From an uncultured Pseudomonadota bacterium (GTDB lineage Bacteria; Myxococcota_A; UBA796; SXON01), in contig CAIXRH010000181.1 of NCBI GenBank assembly GCA_903921785.1, forward strand, positions 1 to 64,000: a stretch of 64,000 nucleotides of DNA, given 5' to 3'. Within the stretch, counting starts at the first letter, position 1, and each line of letters opens with the position of its first letter. A program made the translations under genes and the position numbers. Positions 53,110-62,481 of the stretch are shown here, piece after piece. The notes below the pieces were generated by a model that saw nothing but the letters and a program-made list of their open reading frames with translations, did not search any database and had not been told where the DNA came from.

Positions 53110-54126
53110 ATGCAACTGTTGGTCGGAAATCCGACGGCGCAGTCCGGGCGCAACGCTCGCCGGATCGACGAAGCCCGCCGTCTCCTCCATCTCGCGGGGG
53201 TGGACCACGACTTCCTCCCCACCCGCCCCGCCGGGCAGACCGTCGCCGACGTGGCGAGGGCCCTCTCGGGCGGCGCGTACACCGCCGTCATCGCGATGGG
53301 CGGGGACGGCACCTTCGCCGAGGTCGCCAAGGGCCTCCTCCGCGCCGGCGCGACGATCCCGCTCGCGATGCTCCCCACCGGCACGGCGAACGACCAGGGC
53401 AAGTCGTTCGGGATGGAGAGCTCCGCCGCCGCCCTCCCCCGAAACGTGGAGATCGTCGCCGCCGGCCACACCACCCCGTTCGACGCGGGCCGGATCACCG
53501 CCTACGGCGCGGTGGACGATGAGCTCGGACAGGACTACTTCTTCGACAGCGCCGGCTGGGGCTTCTCGGCGTTGGTCCTTCGGATGCGCAACGAAGACCG
53601 CAAGCTCGTCGGGGGCATCCCGCTGCTCCGGGAGCTCTACCGGGATCACGCGGTGTACGCCGGCGCCGTGGTGCGGGCCCTGGCGCTCTCGGCGGTGCAC
53701 GAGCAGCCCTTCGAGGCCGAGGTGCACACCTCCGCCGGCGCCACGTTCTTCGAGGACCTCCTCGATCTGGTGGTGAAGAACACCCGGGTGTACGCGGGGA
53801 GCTGGGTATTGGACCCGACGGGCTCCCCGGAGGACGGGGAGATGGACCTCGTGCCCTTCCGCGGGCGCGAGGAGATGATCACCCGGAGCGTGGTGCACCT
53901 GGAGCAGGTCCCGTTGCAGGAACGTCACCTGGCGGCGGTCGGCCGGCCGCTCTCCGAGGGGCTCCGTTCTTCCTGGTTCGACGTACATCTCCGCCCCCGA
54001 CCGTTGGCGCAGGCGCCCGAAGCCCAGCTCGACGGCGAGGAGTGGATCCGCGCCGAACGGTACCGGATCGACGTCATCCGCCACGCGCTGCGCCTGGTGG
54101 TCCCGGTCGCGATTGAGGGACCGTGA
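53110..54126 (+). CDS. Diacylglycerol kinase-family lipid kinase
   Basis: This is 338 aa. The DAGK catalytic signature GGDGTFAEVAKGL and PTGTANDQGKSFGM are intact, preceded by LVGNPTAQSGRNARR. This is the DgkB/YegS/sphingosine-kinase-like fold, which phosphorylates a lipid hydroxyl with ATP at the membrane face. The C-terminal beta-sandwich (FFDSAGWGFSALV) follows. Its stop overlaps the next gene as GTGA. Lipid substrate is unknown. Confidence 0.9.
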   Translation: MQLLVGNPTAQSGRNARRIDEARRLLHLAGVDHDFLPTRPAGQTVADVARALSGGAYTAVIAMGGDGTFAEVAKGLLRAGATIPLAMLPTGTANDQGKSFGMESSAAALPRNVEIVAAGHTTPFDAGRITAYGAVDDELGQDYFFDSAGWGFSALVLRMRNEDRKLVGGIPLLRELYRDHAVYAGAVVRALALSAVHEQPFEAEVHTSAGATFFEDLLDLVVKNTRVYAGSWVLDPTGSPEDGEMDLVPFRGREEMITRSVVHLEQVPLQERHLAAVGRPLSEGLRSSWFDVHLRPRPLAQAPEAQLDGEEWIRAERYRIDVIRHALRLVVPVAIEGP

Positions 54127-55757
54127 ACACGTGGTTGGAGCTCCACGTCGACGACGTGCTGCTCTCGCTCGATCCCGGCGCCTGGCCGGAGGTGGCGGCG
54201 CTGCTCGACGGCGCGGCGCGCGCCGCGGAAGCCGAAGGCGGGCGGCTGTCGTTCCGGGTCCGGGCCGCCTTCGCAGAGGGAGATCGTACGGGCTTCCTCC
54301 GCGGCCTGATGGCGCGTGGGCACGAGGTGGGGGCCCACGCGCACGGAAAGGACCTCGACGCCGCCGTGGCGGCGCTGCGAGGAGCGGGCATCGCTCCTTC
54401 GGTCTTCGCGCCCGGCCTCGTGCAGGCCGGCGTCGCGGGCGAGGCGGCGCTGGTGGCCCGGGCCGTCGCGCTGGGCGCGACCGGGATCACCGATCGCCTG
54501 GAACTGCGGCGGTGGACCTACCAGGGGTGGCTGCCGCGGCGGCACCCCGCCGGCCCCTGGATGCTCGACGTCTCGGTGTCGCCGTGGGCGTGGGGCGTGA
54601 TCCGCGACGGCCCGGAGGGGCCCGAGCCCACCCACGCCCTCGACTGGGCCGCCCTGGATCGATGCGCGCGCGTGCAGGCGCGCTGGCGCGCGCCCGCGGG
54701 ACGAACCCCCTTCTTCGGCGCCACCTTCCACGAGCACGATCTCTGCCCCCCTCGCGCCCTCGCCCCGTCAGACCCCAGCTTCGACGGGCTTCGTCGCTGG
54801 GTGGCGGCGTGGAAGCCGGGGCCGAGTACGTCCTCCGCAGTAGGCCCCGAGGTGGAGGGAGCCGCGCCGGCGGGAGCTGCCGGGGCGCCCGACGGCCTGC
54901 CGGCGCCGCCCCCGTCCACCCCACCCCGGCTCCACCTCCCCTGGCCTCGCCGCGCCCCCGATCCCACGGATCGCCACCCCCTCCTCCATGCCGCGCTCCG
55001 CCGCACCCGCGCCGCCGCGCTCACCTGGGCGGGCGCCCGCTTCGGCGCCCACGAGCTGCCGCCGCATCAGGTGATCCGCGGCGCCACACCCCGCGCCACA
55101 GTCGTCTGCGTCCACGCAGGGGAAGGCGGCCTGGTCGAGCGGCTGCGCTTCCTCGGCCTCGGTGACGAGGGCTTCGGCCCCGACGTCGACCTCTGGCTCT
55201 ACGCCCGCCGCCCCGCTGGCTGGGCGGCCCCCGGCAACCCGGCGCACGTAGACGACGCCCGGCGGGTGCTCGCGGCCGCGGCCCGGTCGGGGCTGCCGGT
55301 GATCGTGCTGACGTGGAGCGGCGGCTGCGTCCCGGGCGCACGCGCGATCCTCGAGCTTGCTGAGGCCGAACCTGCGCTCTGCGCCCGGGTCGCCGCCCTG
55401 GTGGACGTGGAGGGGCCGCCCGACCGGCTCGCCCTGGTCAAACCGGGTGCCGACGCTGAGTGGGCCGCCTTCTCCCCCCATGACGATGCGCCTTGGGTGG
55501 GTCGCGAGCTCGTCGCCCTGCTCCCCGAGCTGGCCCGCCTCCCCTCCCCTCCGGAGTACCACCGATGGCAGGGTCGGCCGGACCACGTACACGGCGAATG
55601 TACGCTGCACGCGGATGTGGCGATGGCCGCCGCGCGGGCGGCGGGCCTGCGCGCGGAGCTGGTCCGCGTCGACGGCGAGATCGGGCGCCAAGGGGGGCGA
55701 TGGAGCGCTTCGCTCGCCGAGATCCTCGATCGTGTCGCTCGCGAGGCGCGGCGGTGA
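54123..55757 (+). CDS. NodB-like polysaccharide deacetylase fused to alpha/beta-hydrolase-like domain
   Basis: This is 544 aa from the GTG overlapping the lipid-kinase stop. Residues 1-220 resemble a NodB deacetylase barrel: LELHVDDVLLSLDPG (DD motif), LMARGHEVGAHAHGKDL (His motif) and FFGATFHEHDLCPP. A Pro/Ala linker (~230-290) leads to a C-terminal domain (~300-540) with ATVVCVHAGEGG, VIVLTWSGGCVPGARAIL (Ser in a nucleophile-elbow-like WSGG) and HGECTLHADVAMAAA. No signal peptide, so it acts in the cytoplasm. The two halves and the kinase suggest stepwise work on one lipid-linked substrate, which is inference. Confidence 0.65.
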   Translation: MNTWLELHVDDVLLSLDPGAWPEVAALLDGAARAAEAEGGRLSFRVRAAFAEGDRTGFLRGLMARGHEVGAHAHGKDLDAAVAALRGAGIAPSVFAPGLVQAGVAGEAALVARAVALGATGITDRLELRRWTYQGWLPRRHPAGPWMLDVSVSPWAWGVIRDGPEGPEPTHALDWAALDRCARVQARWRAPAGRTPFFGATFHEHDLCPPRALAPSDPSFDGLRRWVAAWKPGPSTSSAVGPEVEGAAPAGAAGAPDGLPAPPPSTPPRLHLPWPRRAPDPTDRHPLLHAALRRTRAAALTWAGARFGAHELPPHQVIRGATPRATVVCVHAGEGGLVERLRFLGLGDEGFGPDVDLWLYARRPAGWAAPGNPAHVDDARRVLAAAARSGLPVIVLTWSGGCVPGARAILELAEAEPALCARVAALVDVEGPPDRLALVKPGADAEWAAFSPHDDAPWVGRELVALLPELARLPSPPEYHRWQGRPDHVHGECTLHADVAMAAARAAGLRAELVRVDGEIGRQGGRWSASLAEILDRVAREARR

Positions 55758-55848
55758 GCGCCCGGGGAAGGGCAGCGGGCCCGGCGCCTCGCCCAGATGG
55801 TCGGCCCCTCCCCTCGACATCGCCCCGGCCCGCCCATAAACGGCGCCG

Positions 55849-57897
55849 ATGCGCAACCTCCTCGTCCTCCTCTTCGTCGCCTGCACGCCCAAGCCCGCGC
55901 CCCCGGTGGAGAACGCCGCCCCGCCGCCGCCCCCGCCGCCGCCGGCCTGGGCCACCGATCTGCTGAGCTCGATGGACCCGAGCGTGGACGCATGTAGCGA
56001 CTTCTACCAGTACGCCTGCGGCTCCTGGATCAAGGCCACGCCGCTGCCGGCTGACAAGCCCGCCTGGGGCCGCAGCTTCTCCACCATCCGCGACCGGAAC
56101 CTCGCCACCCTGCGCACGATCGTGGAAGAGTCCGCCGCCAACCCGGGTGCGAAGGACGCCGACTGGCAGAAGATGGGCGACACCTACAAGAGCTGTATGG
56201 ACGAGCCGGCCGTCGAGGTCGCCGGCGTCACGCCGTTGCAGCCCTGGTTCGACCAGATCGCCAAGGTGAAGGACGTGAAGGGCTTCATGCGCACCTCCGG
56301 CACGCTCTCCGCCGCGGGCGTGGGCGGGCTCGTGGAGTGGGGCGTCGAGGGCGACTTCAAGGACCCCAACACCAACATCCTCTACCTGGGCGAGGCGGGC
56401 CTCACCCTGCCCGACAAGGACTACTACGCCCCGAAGGACGACAAGGGCAAGGCCACGCTCACCGCCTTCCAGGCCCACGTCGAGAAGATGCTCGCGCTCG
56501 CGGGCGACAAGCCGGCCGACGCCAAGACCGAGGCCGCCAACATCGTCGCCTTCGAGACCAAGCTGGCGGACGCCTGGGTCGACAAGGCCACCCTTCGCGA
56601 TCCGGACAAGAGCTACCATAAGATCGATCGCGACGGGCTGGTGAAGCTCACCCCGAAGCTCGACTGGGGCGGCTGGCTCGACAACCTCGGCATGGGCAAG
56701 GCGACCGCCCTCTCGGTGGACTCCCCGGACACCCTGAAGAAGTTCGAGACCATCGTCGCCGCCACCCCGATGCCCACGCTCAAGGCGTGGCTGCGGTTCA
56801 AGGCGCTGCACTCGATGGCGCCGAGCCTGAACAAGGCGGTGTTCGACGAAGACTTCGACATGTTCCAGCGCACGCTGATCGGTCGCCAGCAGCCCGAAGA
56901 TCGGTGGAAGCGCTGCCTCGGCACGGTCAACGGCGTCGTCGGCGAGGTGGCCGGCCGCTACTACGTCGAGAAGGCGTTCCCGGGCGACAGCAAGGAGGTC
57001 GCCCGCTCCATGCTCACCGACATCCAGGCCGCCTTCGTGGCCGGCCTGCCGACCCTGGCGTGGATGGACGACCCGACGCGCGAGCGCGCCCGCGAGAAGT
57101 CGTCGAAGATCACCAAGAAGATCGGCTACCCGGACGCCTGGCGTGACTACAGCCAGCTCACCGTGAAGCCGGGCGACTTCGCGGGCACCGTGATGGCCGG
57201 CACCGCCTTCGAGAGCCGCCGCAACCTGGTGAAGGTCGGCAAGCCGGTGGACAAGACCGAGTGGTACATGACCCCCCAGGTGGTCAACGCCTACTACAAT
57301 CCCCTGAACAACGAGTTCGCCTACCCGGCGGGCATCCTCCAGGCGCCGTTCTTCGACCGCTCCTTCCCGTCCGCCCGCAACTACGGCGGCATCGGCGCCG
57401 TCATGGGCCATGAGCTCTCCCACGGCTTTGACGATCAAGGCCGGAAGTTCGACGGCGACGGCAAGCTCACCGAGTGGTGGACCCCCGAGGTGAGCACCCG
57501 CTTCGAGGAGCGCACGAAGTGTGTGGTCTCCGAGTTCGACGCGTTCACCATCAACGACGGAACGCACGTGAAGGGCGATCTCACCCTCGGCGAGAACATC
57601 GGCGATCTCGGCGGCGTCCGCACCGCCTACCGCGCGTTCCAGGGAACGCCGGGAGCGAAGGAGCCCACGGGCATCCAGGGGATGACCCAGGACCAGCTCT
57701 TCTTCGTCAGCTACGCGCAGAACTGGTGCTCGGTCCAGTCCGACGCCTACGAGCACATGATCGCCACGAGCAACCCGCACAGTCCCAACCGGTTCCGCGT
57801 CATCGGCCCGCTCCAGAACCTCCCGGAATTCCACAAGGCGTTCAACTGCGCGGAGGGCACCCCGATGCACCCGAAGAACACCTGCGAGGTCTGGTAG
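55849..57897 (+). CDS. M13-family metallopeptidase lipoprotein (neprilysin/PepO-like)
   Basis: This is 682 aa, normal for M13. Signal MRNLLVLLFVAC ends in a lipidated Cys; a run of eight prolines follows. SMDPSVDACSDFYQYACGSW opens the family domain. NYGGIGAVMGHELSHGFDDQG carries the HExxH zinc site and ENIGDLGGVRTAYRAF supplies the third ligand. The C-terminal HPKNTCEVW is the typical CxVW end. It degrades peptides outside the inner membrane. Dispersed element B follows 8 bases after the stop. Confidence 0.95.
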   Translation: MRNLLVLLFVACTPKPAPPVENAAPPPPPPPPAWATDLLSSMDPSVDACSDFYQYACGSWIKATPLPADKPAWGRSFSTIRDRNLATLRTIVEESAANPGAKDADWQKMGDTYKSCMDEPAVEVAGVTPLQPWFDQIAKVKDVKGFMRTSGTLSAAGVGGLVEWGVEGDFKDPNTNILYLGEAGLTLPDKDYYAPKDDKGKATLTAFQAHVEKMLALAGDKPADAKTEAANIVAFETKLADAWVDKATLRDPDKSYHKIDRDGLVKLTPKLDWGGWLDNLGMGKATALSVDSPDTLKKFETIVAATPMPTLKAWLRFKALHSMAPSLNKAVFDEDFDMFQRTLIGRQQPEDRWKRCLGTVNGVVGEVAGRYYVEKAFPGDSKEVARSMLTDIQAAFVAGLPTLAWMDDPTRERAREKSSKITKKIGYPDAWRDYSQLTVKPGDFAGTVMAGTAFESRRNLVKVGKPVDKTEWYMTPQVVNAYYNPLNNEFAYPAGILQAPFFDRSFPSARNYGGIGAVMGHELSHGFDDQGRKFDGDGKLTEWWTPEVSTRFEERTKCVVSEFDAFTINDGTHVKGDLTLGENIGDLGGVRTAYRAFQGTPGAKEPTGIQGMTQDQLFFVSYAQNWCSVQSDAYEHMIATSNPHSPNRFRVIGPLQNLPEFHKAFNCAEGTPMHPKNTCEVW

Positions 57898-57905
57898 GTC
57901 GATCG

Positions 57906-58020
57906 GTCGGAAACCGACGACGGCGGCCGCCCGGCGAAGCCGGGCGCCGGGTGCTGCACGGCTCGCTGCGCTCGGTCCTTCGGACCGGCCGGCCGGCGGC
58001 CGTCCGCCGTTCCGCCCCCT
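57906..58020 (+). repeat. Dispersed element B, copy 2, three triloop hairpins
   Basis: Three perfect short hairpins stand in series: GTCGG-AAA-CCGAC (57906-57918), GCCCGGC-GAA-GCCGGGC (57929-57945) and CGGTCC-TTC-GGACCG (57973-57987). The block aligns with 42001-42130. It lies between the convergent M13 peptidase and alpha/beta hydrolase genes, a position suited to a terminator, although no T-run is present. Confidence 0.65.
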
Positions 58021-58057
58021 GCCGCGGGGGCCGCGGCGGCGGTAGACGGGAGGGCGG

Positions 58058-58936
58058 TCAGCCTCCCCCGCCCGGCAACATCCCTTGCGCGACGAGGAAC
58101 CCCGTCACCAGCCGGCTCCACCGCTGCCCGTCTGCGTCCCGCATCGCCACGTGACCGGCGTGCGGGAAGAGCTCGACGGTGTGCGGTCCCGCCAGCGCGT
58201 CGCCCACCCGCCGGGTGTCCTCGGGGCGGACCCGCTCGTCCGCGTCGCCCGCGAGGAGGAGCGTGGGCGCCGTCACGCCGCGAGCGTACTCGGCAGGGTT
58301 CAGGGCGAAGCCGTCGAACCCAAGCTCCAACCCGCCGAAGAGCACCAGGAGCTCGGCGCCCGGCCAGCGCGGGAGGTGGAGCTTCTCGAACCGGTTGCCG
58401 ACCGTCCGCACGAGGTTGTCATACGGGTTCTCGAGCACCAGCGCGTTCGCGTGCAGCCCCTCCGCCCCGACCGCGCGCAGGATCGCCGCCGAGCCCATGC
58501 TCTGGCCGAAGAGCAGCACCCTTCCCCGCGGCGCATCCCCATCCACCGCGCCGCGCACCGTGTCGGCCTCTCGCCACCCGAGCGTCGTCCCGGTCTGCTC
58601 GCTCCCACCCGAGTTCGGGAAGTCGACGCAGACCGCCGTGAACCCGCGCGCCTGGAACCACGCCGCCTCGTCGAGCACGTTCGACGCGCTCCCGCCGTAG
58701 CCGTGGAACAAGAAGACGGTATCAGGCCCGCGGCCCGGCAGCCGCCACGCGAACGTGCTCCCGTAGTGGACCTCCTCGGCGTCGAGATGCCGCCGCTCCG
58801 GCGTCGTCCAGTGATGACCGGGGCGGAGGTGCGTCGCGGCCCAGGCGAACCCGGCGAGCGCCGCCAGCGCGAGCGCCGCGGAGGCGAGCGCGCCCGCCGC
58901 GAGCCGACGGAGCCGCCGCGGCCAGCGCGTGCTCAC
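58058..58936 (-). CDS. Membrane-anchored alpha/beta hydrolase
   Basis: This is 292 aa. An N-terminal anchor (GALASAALALAALAGFAWAA) precedes the fold. FLFHGYGGSASNV forms the oxyanion loop, GQSMGSAAILRAVG holds the nucleophile Ser, LLLAGDADERV the acid, and FPHAGHVAM the His. It resembles DUF1749/BAAT-like serine hydrolases of unknown substrate facing the periplasm. Its start overlaps the YceI-like stop as ATGA. Confidence 0.85.
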   Translation of the reverse strand: MSTRWPRRLRRLAAGALASAALALAALAGFAWAATHLRPGHHWTTPERRHLDAEEVHYGSTFAWRLPGRGPDTVFLFHGYGGSASNVLDEAAWFQARGFTAVCVDFPNSGGSEQTGTTLGWREADTVRGAVDGDAPRGRVLLFGQSMGSAAILRAVGAEGLHANALVLENPYDNLVRTVGNRFEKLHLPRWPGAELLVLFGGLELGFDGFALNPAEYARGVTAPTLLLAGDADERVRPEDTRRVGDALAGPHTVELFPHAGHVAMRDADGQRWSRLVTGFLVAQGMLPGGGG

Positions 58937-59409
58937 CCGGGCGGCTCCGCGACATCGAACTCCACCCGCACCCGGTCCTGGAGCCGGAGCTGCCCGAAGA
59001 GCGCCGAGTAGGGCTTGATGCCCCAGCGGCTCGGCGCGAGCTCCGCGTTGCCCCGCACCCGGCCGCCCTCCCGGACGATCACCACCTCGAGCGGGGCGGT
59101 GCGCCCGGCGAGCTGGAGCATGCCCCGCACGGACGTCGCCCCGACCTCACCGCGGAACACGATCTCCGGGTGGTGCGCCACGTCGAGCACCTTGTCTCGG
59201 GTCGTCGCTTCGATGTCCCGGTGATCGCGGTCGCTCATCGGCTCGACGCGGCCGCCGACCACCTTGCCCCACACCGTCAACGTGGCCGCGGCGATCCGCA
59301 CCTCCACCGCTCCGCTTTGGACCGCAACCCGCGGCTCCACGCGGAACACGAGGTCGTGGGCGATGGGGGAGAAGAGGCTCTTGTCCTTGAAGGTGAAGAT
59401 CTGGAGCAC
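58933..59409 (-). CDS. YceI-like lipocalin-fold protein
   Basis: This is 158 aa. The pattern SPIAHDLVFRVE (YceI usually S.v.F...H), TRDKVLDVAHHPEIVFRGE, MLQLAGRTAPLEV, and WGIKPYSALFGQLRLQDRV fits the YceI family, which binds isoprenoid-like lipids in a beta-barrel. There is no signal peptide, whereas most YceI proteins are periplasmic, so a cytoplasmic role or a missed start is possible. It follows the TPR gene by 32 bases. Confidence 0.85.
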   Translation of the reverse strand: MLQIFTFKDKSLFSPIAHDLVFRVEPRVAVQSGAVEVRIAAATLTVWGKVVGGRVEPMSDRDHRDIEATTRDKVLDVAHHPEIVFRGEVGATSVRGMLQLAGRTAPLEVVIVREGGRVRGNAELAPSRWGIKPYSALFGQLRLQDRVRVEFDVAEPPG

Positions 59410-59441
59410 GGAGGATCGCTAACGCGCCGACCGGGGCGCGC

Positions 59442-61580
59442 TCACCCCCCCTTCGCCGCCTTCACCACCTCGTCGATCGCCGGACCGAGCTTGCCCGCGT
59501 GGGGCTTCGCGAGGGTGCCGAGCTCGATCGCGAGGGCGTTGTCGCCGGCGTTGTAGGCGTCCACCGCGACGGCGTAGAGGGCATAGACACCGGCGGCGCC
59601 CTCCGGCGCGAGGTGGAACGCCGCCCGGGCGTGGCCGGCGCGGTCCTTCAGATCGTGGCTCTGATCCTCGGCGAGGGCGCCGTGGCACCGCGCGCCGACG
59701 TCCCCGAGGCCGGCCTTCTCCGCCACCCGGGTACATTCTTCGAGGCGCATGTCGAGCCCGGTCACCTTCTGGGACACGGAGGCCATGACCGCGGCGCCGT
59801 AGGTCCGGGCGTAGAGCTCGGCGTCCTCCACCTTGGCGTTCTCCTCGACCAACGCCTGCCAGCTCGGGAGCGCCTTCTCCACCGGGGTGCTCACCAGGGC
59901 GTTGTACCCGGCCCACCCGGCGCCGCGGCGCGAACGGAGCGAATACTCCTTCTCCCCGAGGGTGTCGAACGCGGCGGCGGCCTGCTTGAAGGTGGCGCGC
60001 GCTTCGTCGTAGTGCGCGGCCGCGTACGCCGCGAGCCCCGCGTCGTACCGGGCGGAGGCGATCTCGAGGTCCTGCTCACGCTTGACGAGCTCCCCCAGGC
60101 CCGCTTGGGAGGCGAGCGCGGCGAGGTCCTTGTCGTGGCCGAGCATGACGAGGGTGGCGGCAGCGTCTTCCCGGGCGACCTTGGCGAGCGCCGTGGCCCG
60201 GCCCCCGCCGACCTTCTCCGCGAGGTCCGCGGCGGCAGCGAAGCCGGTGAGCGCCTCGGGCAGGCGCTTGGCGCGGCCGTCACCGAGGGCGCGGGCCAGC
60301 GCGACGTGCGCGGCGCCGAGCGGGTCACCCGCCGCGGCGAAGTAGCCTTCGGCGGCCTTCACCGCGCCGTCCACCGTGGCGGGGTCCACCTGCTGCCACG
60401 CCCCGACCAGCGCGGTCTGGGCACGCGCTGCGTCGAGGTTGCGGCCCTTCCCGGCGTAGTACGTGGCGGCCTGACCGAGCGCGGACTTCGCCGTGGGGAG
60501 GTCGCCGCGGGCGGCCGCGATGACCCCGCCGAGCACCGCCTGCCGCGCGATCCCCTGGGGGTAGCTCATCTTGGTGAGCAGCGTGCCGGCGGTGCGCTGC
60601 TCGGACTCGGCCGCGGCGAGGTCCCCCTTGCGGGCGAGCACGATGCCCAGCTCACAGCGCGCGTCCACCTCGACGACCCGGTAGCCGCCCGCCTGGGCGG
60701 ACTTCGCCGCGGCGCGGAGCGTGTCCTCCGCGACGCCGGAGCGCCCGCCGAGCGACTGCACCAGCCCGAGCTCCACGAGCGCGACCGCGTGCTCCCGGAC
60801 GAGGCCGCCTTCGCGCGCCTTTTTTGCCGCCGTGGCGAGCCGGCTGGACGCGCCGTCGAGGTTGCCCTCGGCGCGCTCCACCGCCGCGAGATCGAGGCCC
60901 GCCTGCAGCTCCTGCCGGGGCGTCTTCGCCGCGGACAACGCGGCCTCCGCGCTCTTCCGGGCCGACTTCGTCTGCCCCTTGCCGAGCATCCCGCCGACCG
61001 CCGAGTCCGTGCCGTTGAACGCGGCGACCGCGGCCTTCACCTGAGCAGCGGCGCCCGCCACGTCCGGCTCGCCGGCCTCGGCGGCGAGCGCGACCGCACC
61101 TTCCGCCTCCGCCAAGGCGGACTTCGTGTCCCCGAGGTCGAGGTAGGCGAGCCCGAGGTTCACCTGCGCCCGGGCTTCGCTCGCCTTGCGCCCGGCGCTG
61201 TGCGCCGCCGCCTTCGCGGCCTTGAGCGTCTCGATGCCCTTGAGCACGTCCCCGCCGTCGACCTGCACGAGGCCGAGTACGTTGAGCGCGGCGGGGTCCT
61301 TGGGCGTGGCGTCGATGGCGAGCTGCACGGCGTACTTCGCGCTGTTGAGGTCGCCGACCTCGTAGTAGGCGATGGCCTCGGCCACGCGCGCCGGCGCGCC
61401 GCCGCCGGACTCGGCGATGGCGCGGTAGAGCCCGGCGGCGTCCGCGAAGCGGCCGGCGGTGAGCGCGGCGCGGGCGTCGGTCACCGTCTCCTGGGCGTCG
61501 GTGGCCACGGTGATCTCGCCGACCTCCACGGTGGCGTCGAGGGCGAACGCACGGGCGATCAAGAACAAGAAGAAGGTCAT
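59442..61580 (-). CDS. Exported TPR-repeat protein
   Basis: This is 712 aa. Signal peptide MTFFLFLIARAFA, then TPR helices over nearly the full length (AAGLYRAIAESGGGAPARVA, NVLGLVQVDGGDVLKGIE, QVNLGLAYLDLGDTKSALAE). The sequence is Ala-rich. It is probably a periplasmic scaffold. It begins 13 bases after the AstE-like gene and ends before the YceI-like gene, so it belongs to the six-gene minus-strand run. Confidence 0.85.
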   Translation of the reverse strand: MTFFLFLIARAFALDATVEVGEITVATDAQETVTDARAALTAGRFADAAGLYRAIAESGGGAPARVAEAIAYYEVGDLNSAKYAVQLAIDATPKDPAALNVLGLVQVDGGDVLKGIETLKAAKAAAHSAGRKASEARAQVNLGLAYLDLGDTKSALAEAEGAVALAAEAGEPDVAGAAAQVKAAVAAFNGTDSAVGGMLGKGQTKSARKSAEAALSAAKTPRQELQAGLDLAAVERAEGNLDGASSRLATAAKKAREGGLVREHAVALVELGLVQSLGGRSGVAEDTLRAAAKSAQAGGYRVVEVDARCELGIVLARKGDLAAAESEQRTAGTLLTKMSYPQGIARQAVLGGVIAAARGDLPTAKSALGQAATYYAGKGRNLDAARAQTALVGAWQQVDPATVDGAVKAAEGYFAAAGDPLGAAHVALARALGDGRAKRLPEALTGFAAAADLAEKVGGGRATALAKVAREDAAATLVMLGHDKDLAALASQAGLGELVKREQDLEIASARYDAGLAAYAAAHYDEARATFKQAAAAFDTLGEKEYSLRSRRGAGWAGYNALVSTPVEKALPSWQALVEENAKVEDAELYARTYGAAVMASVSQKVTGLDMRLEECTRVAEKAGLGDVGARCHGALAEDQSHDLKDRAGHARAAFHLAPEGAAGVYALYAVAVDAYNAGDNALAIELGTLAKPHAGKLGPAIDEVVKAAKGG

Positions 61581-61593
61581 CGACGCTCCGAGG

Positions 61594-62481
61594 TCAGGGC
61601 TGGGTCGCCACGCGCACGACCAGCTCGCGGGCGTGCACCACCGGGTACACCCGAACCGCGAGCACCACCCCCGCGGCCCCCGAGACTATCTCTTCCAACC
61701 CGGTCCCGCCGAGCGGGGCGCGGACCGTGCCGAGCAGCTGCCCGGCGCGGACCCTGTCCCCTGGACGGAGCTCGGGCACGAAGAAGCCGCCGACGGTGGT
61801 GCGGTGGTCGTGCACCTCGGTGGTGACCACGCCCGGCGCCGCCGGTTCCGTCCGCGTGAGCACCCCCACCTCGCCGAGCACCCGCACCAGCGCCCGGGCG
61901 AGCACCCGCGCCTCCTCCAGGTCGAGGGCGCCGCCGCGGCCGCCACGCAACGCCAGCGCGGGTTGACCACGCCGGTGCCACGCGCCGACCAGCCCATCTG
62001 CGAGGCGCTCGGCCGGCCGGGCCCAGGTGACGGGCAGCCCGGCGGCGCGGCCGAGGTCATGGGCGAGCCCCGCTTCGGGCATCCGCGCGTGGGGGACCTC
62101 GTGTACGGTCGCCGAGCCGGTCTGCACGTCGATGCCAACCGCGCCGGCGGTGGCCTCGACAACGGCGGCCGCGACCCGTTGCACGGGAGAGCCTTCGGGG
62201 TCGCCGGGGAAGGCCTCGTTGAGGTCCCGGTCGTCGAACGGCCAGCGTTTCTGGGCCGCCTCCGCGCCGAAGACGTTCACGCATGGCAGGAGGTGGACGG
62301 TGCCCCGGGGGGGCTGCATCCGCAGCACGCCGGCCACCAGGTTCAACGCGTAGACCCCGTTGACCTCGTTCCCGTGGATGCCCGCCACGACGGAGACGAC
62401 GGGGTCGCCGGCGCCGAACGTGAGCCGGTGGAGCTGGTACTCGCCCCGGTAGGGCGACTCGAGGCGGAAGACGACGCTCAT
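61594..62481 (-). CDS. AstE/AspA-family zinc deacylase-like protein
   Basis: This is 295 aa from the ATG at 62481, which overlaps the upstream stop as ATGA; the track start is two codons earlier. The zinc site reads VVAGIHGNEVNG (HxxE), RDLNEAFPGDPEGSPVQR is the expected DLNRxFPG segment, and the third His is in TVHEVPHARM. A C-terminal biotinyl-like beta-domain (GDRVRAGQLLGTV) is present. The family removes acyl groups from amino-acid or aminoacyl substrates. It pairs with a degenerate paralogue immediately upstream. Confidence 0.85.
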   Translation of the reverse strand: MSVVFRLESPYRGEYQLHRLTFGAGDPVVSVVAGIHGNEVNGVYALNLVAGVLRMQPPRGTVHLLPCVNVFGAEAAQKRWPFDDRDLNEAFPGDPEGSPVQRVAAAVVEATAGAVGIDVQTGSATVHEVPHARMPEAGLAHDLGRAAGLPVTWARPAERLADGLVGAWHRRGQPALALRGGRGGALDLEEARVLARALVRVLGEVGVLTRTEPAAPGVVTTEVHDHRTTVGGFFVPELRPGDRVRAGQLLGTVRAPLGGTGLEEIVSGAAGVVLAVRVYPVVHARELVVRVATQP

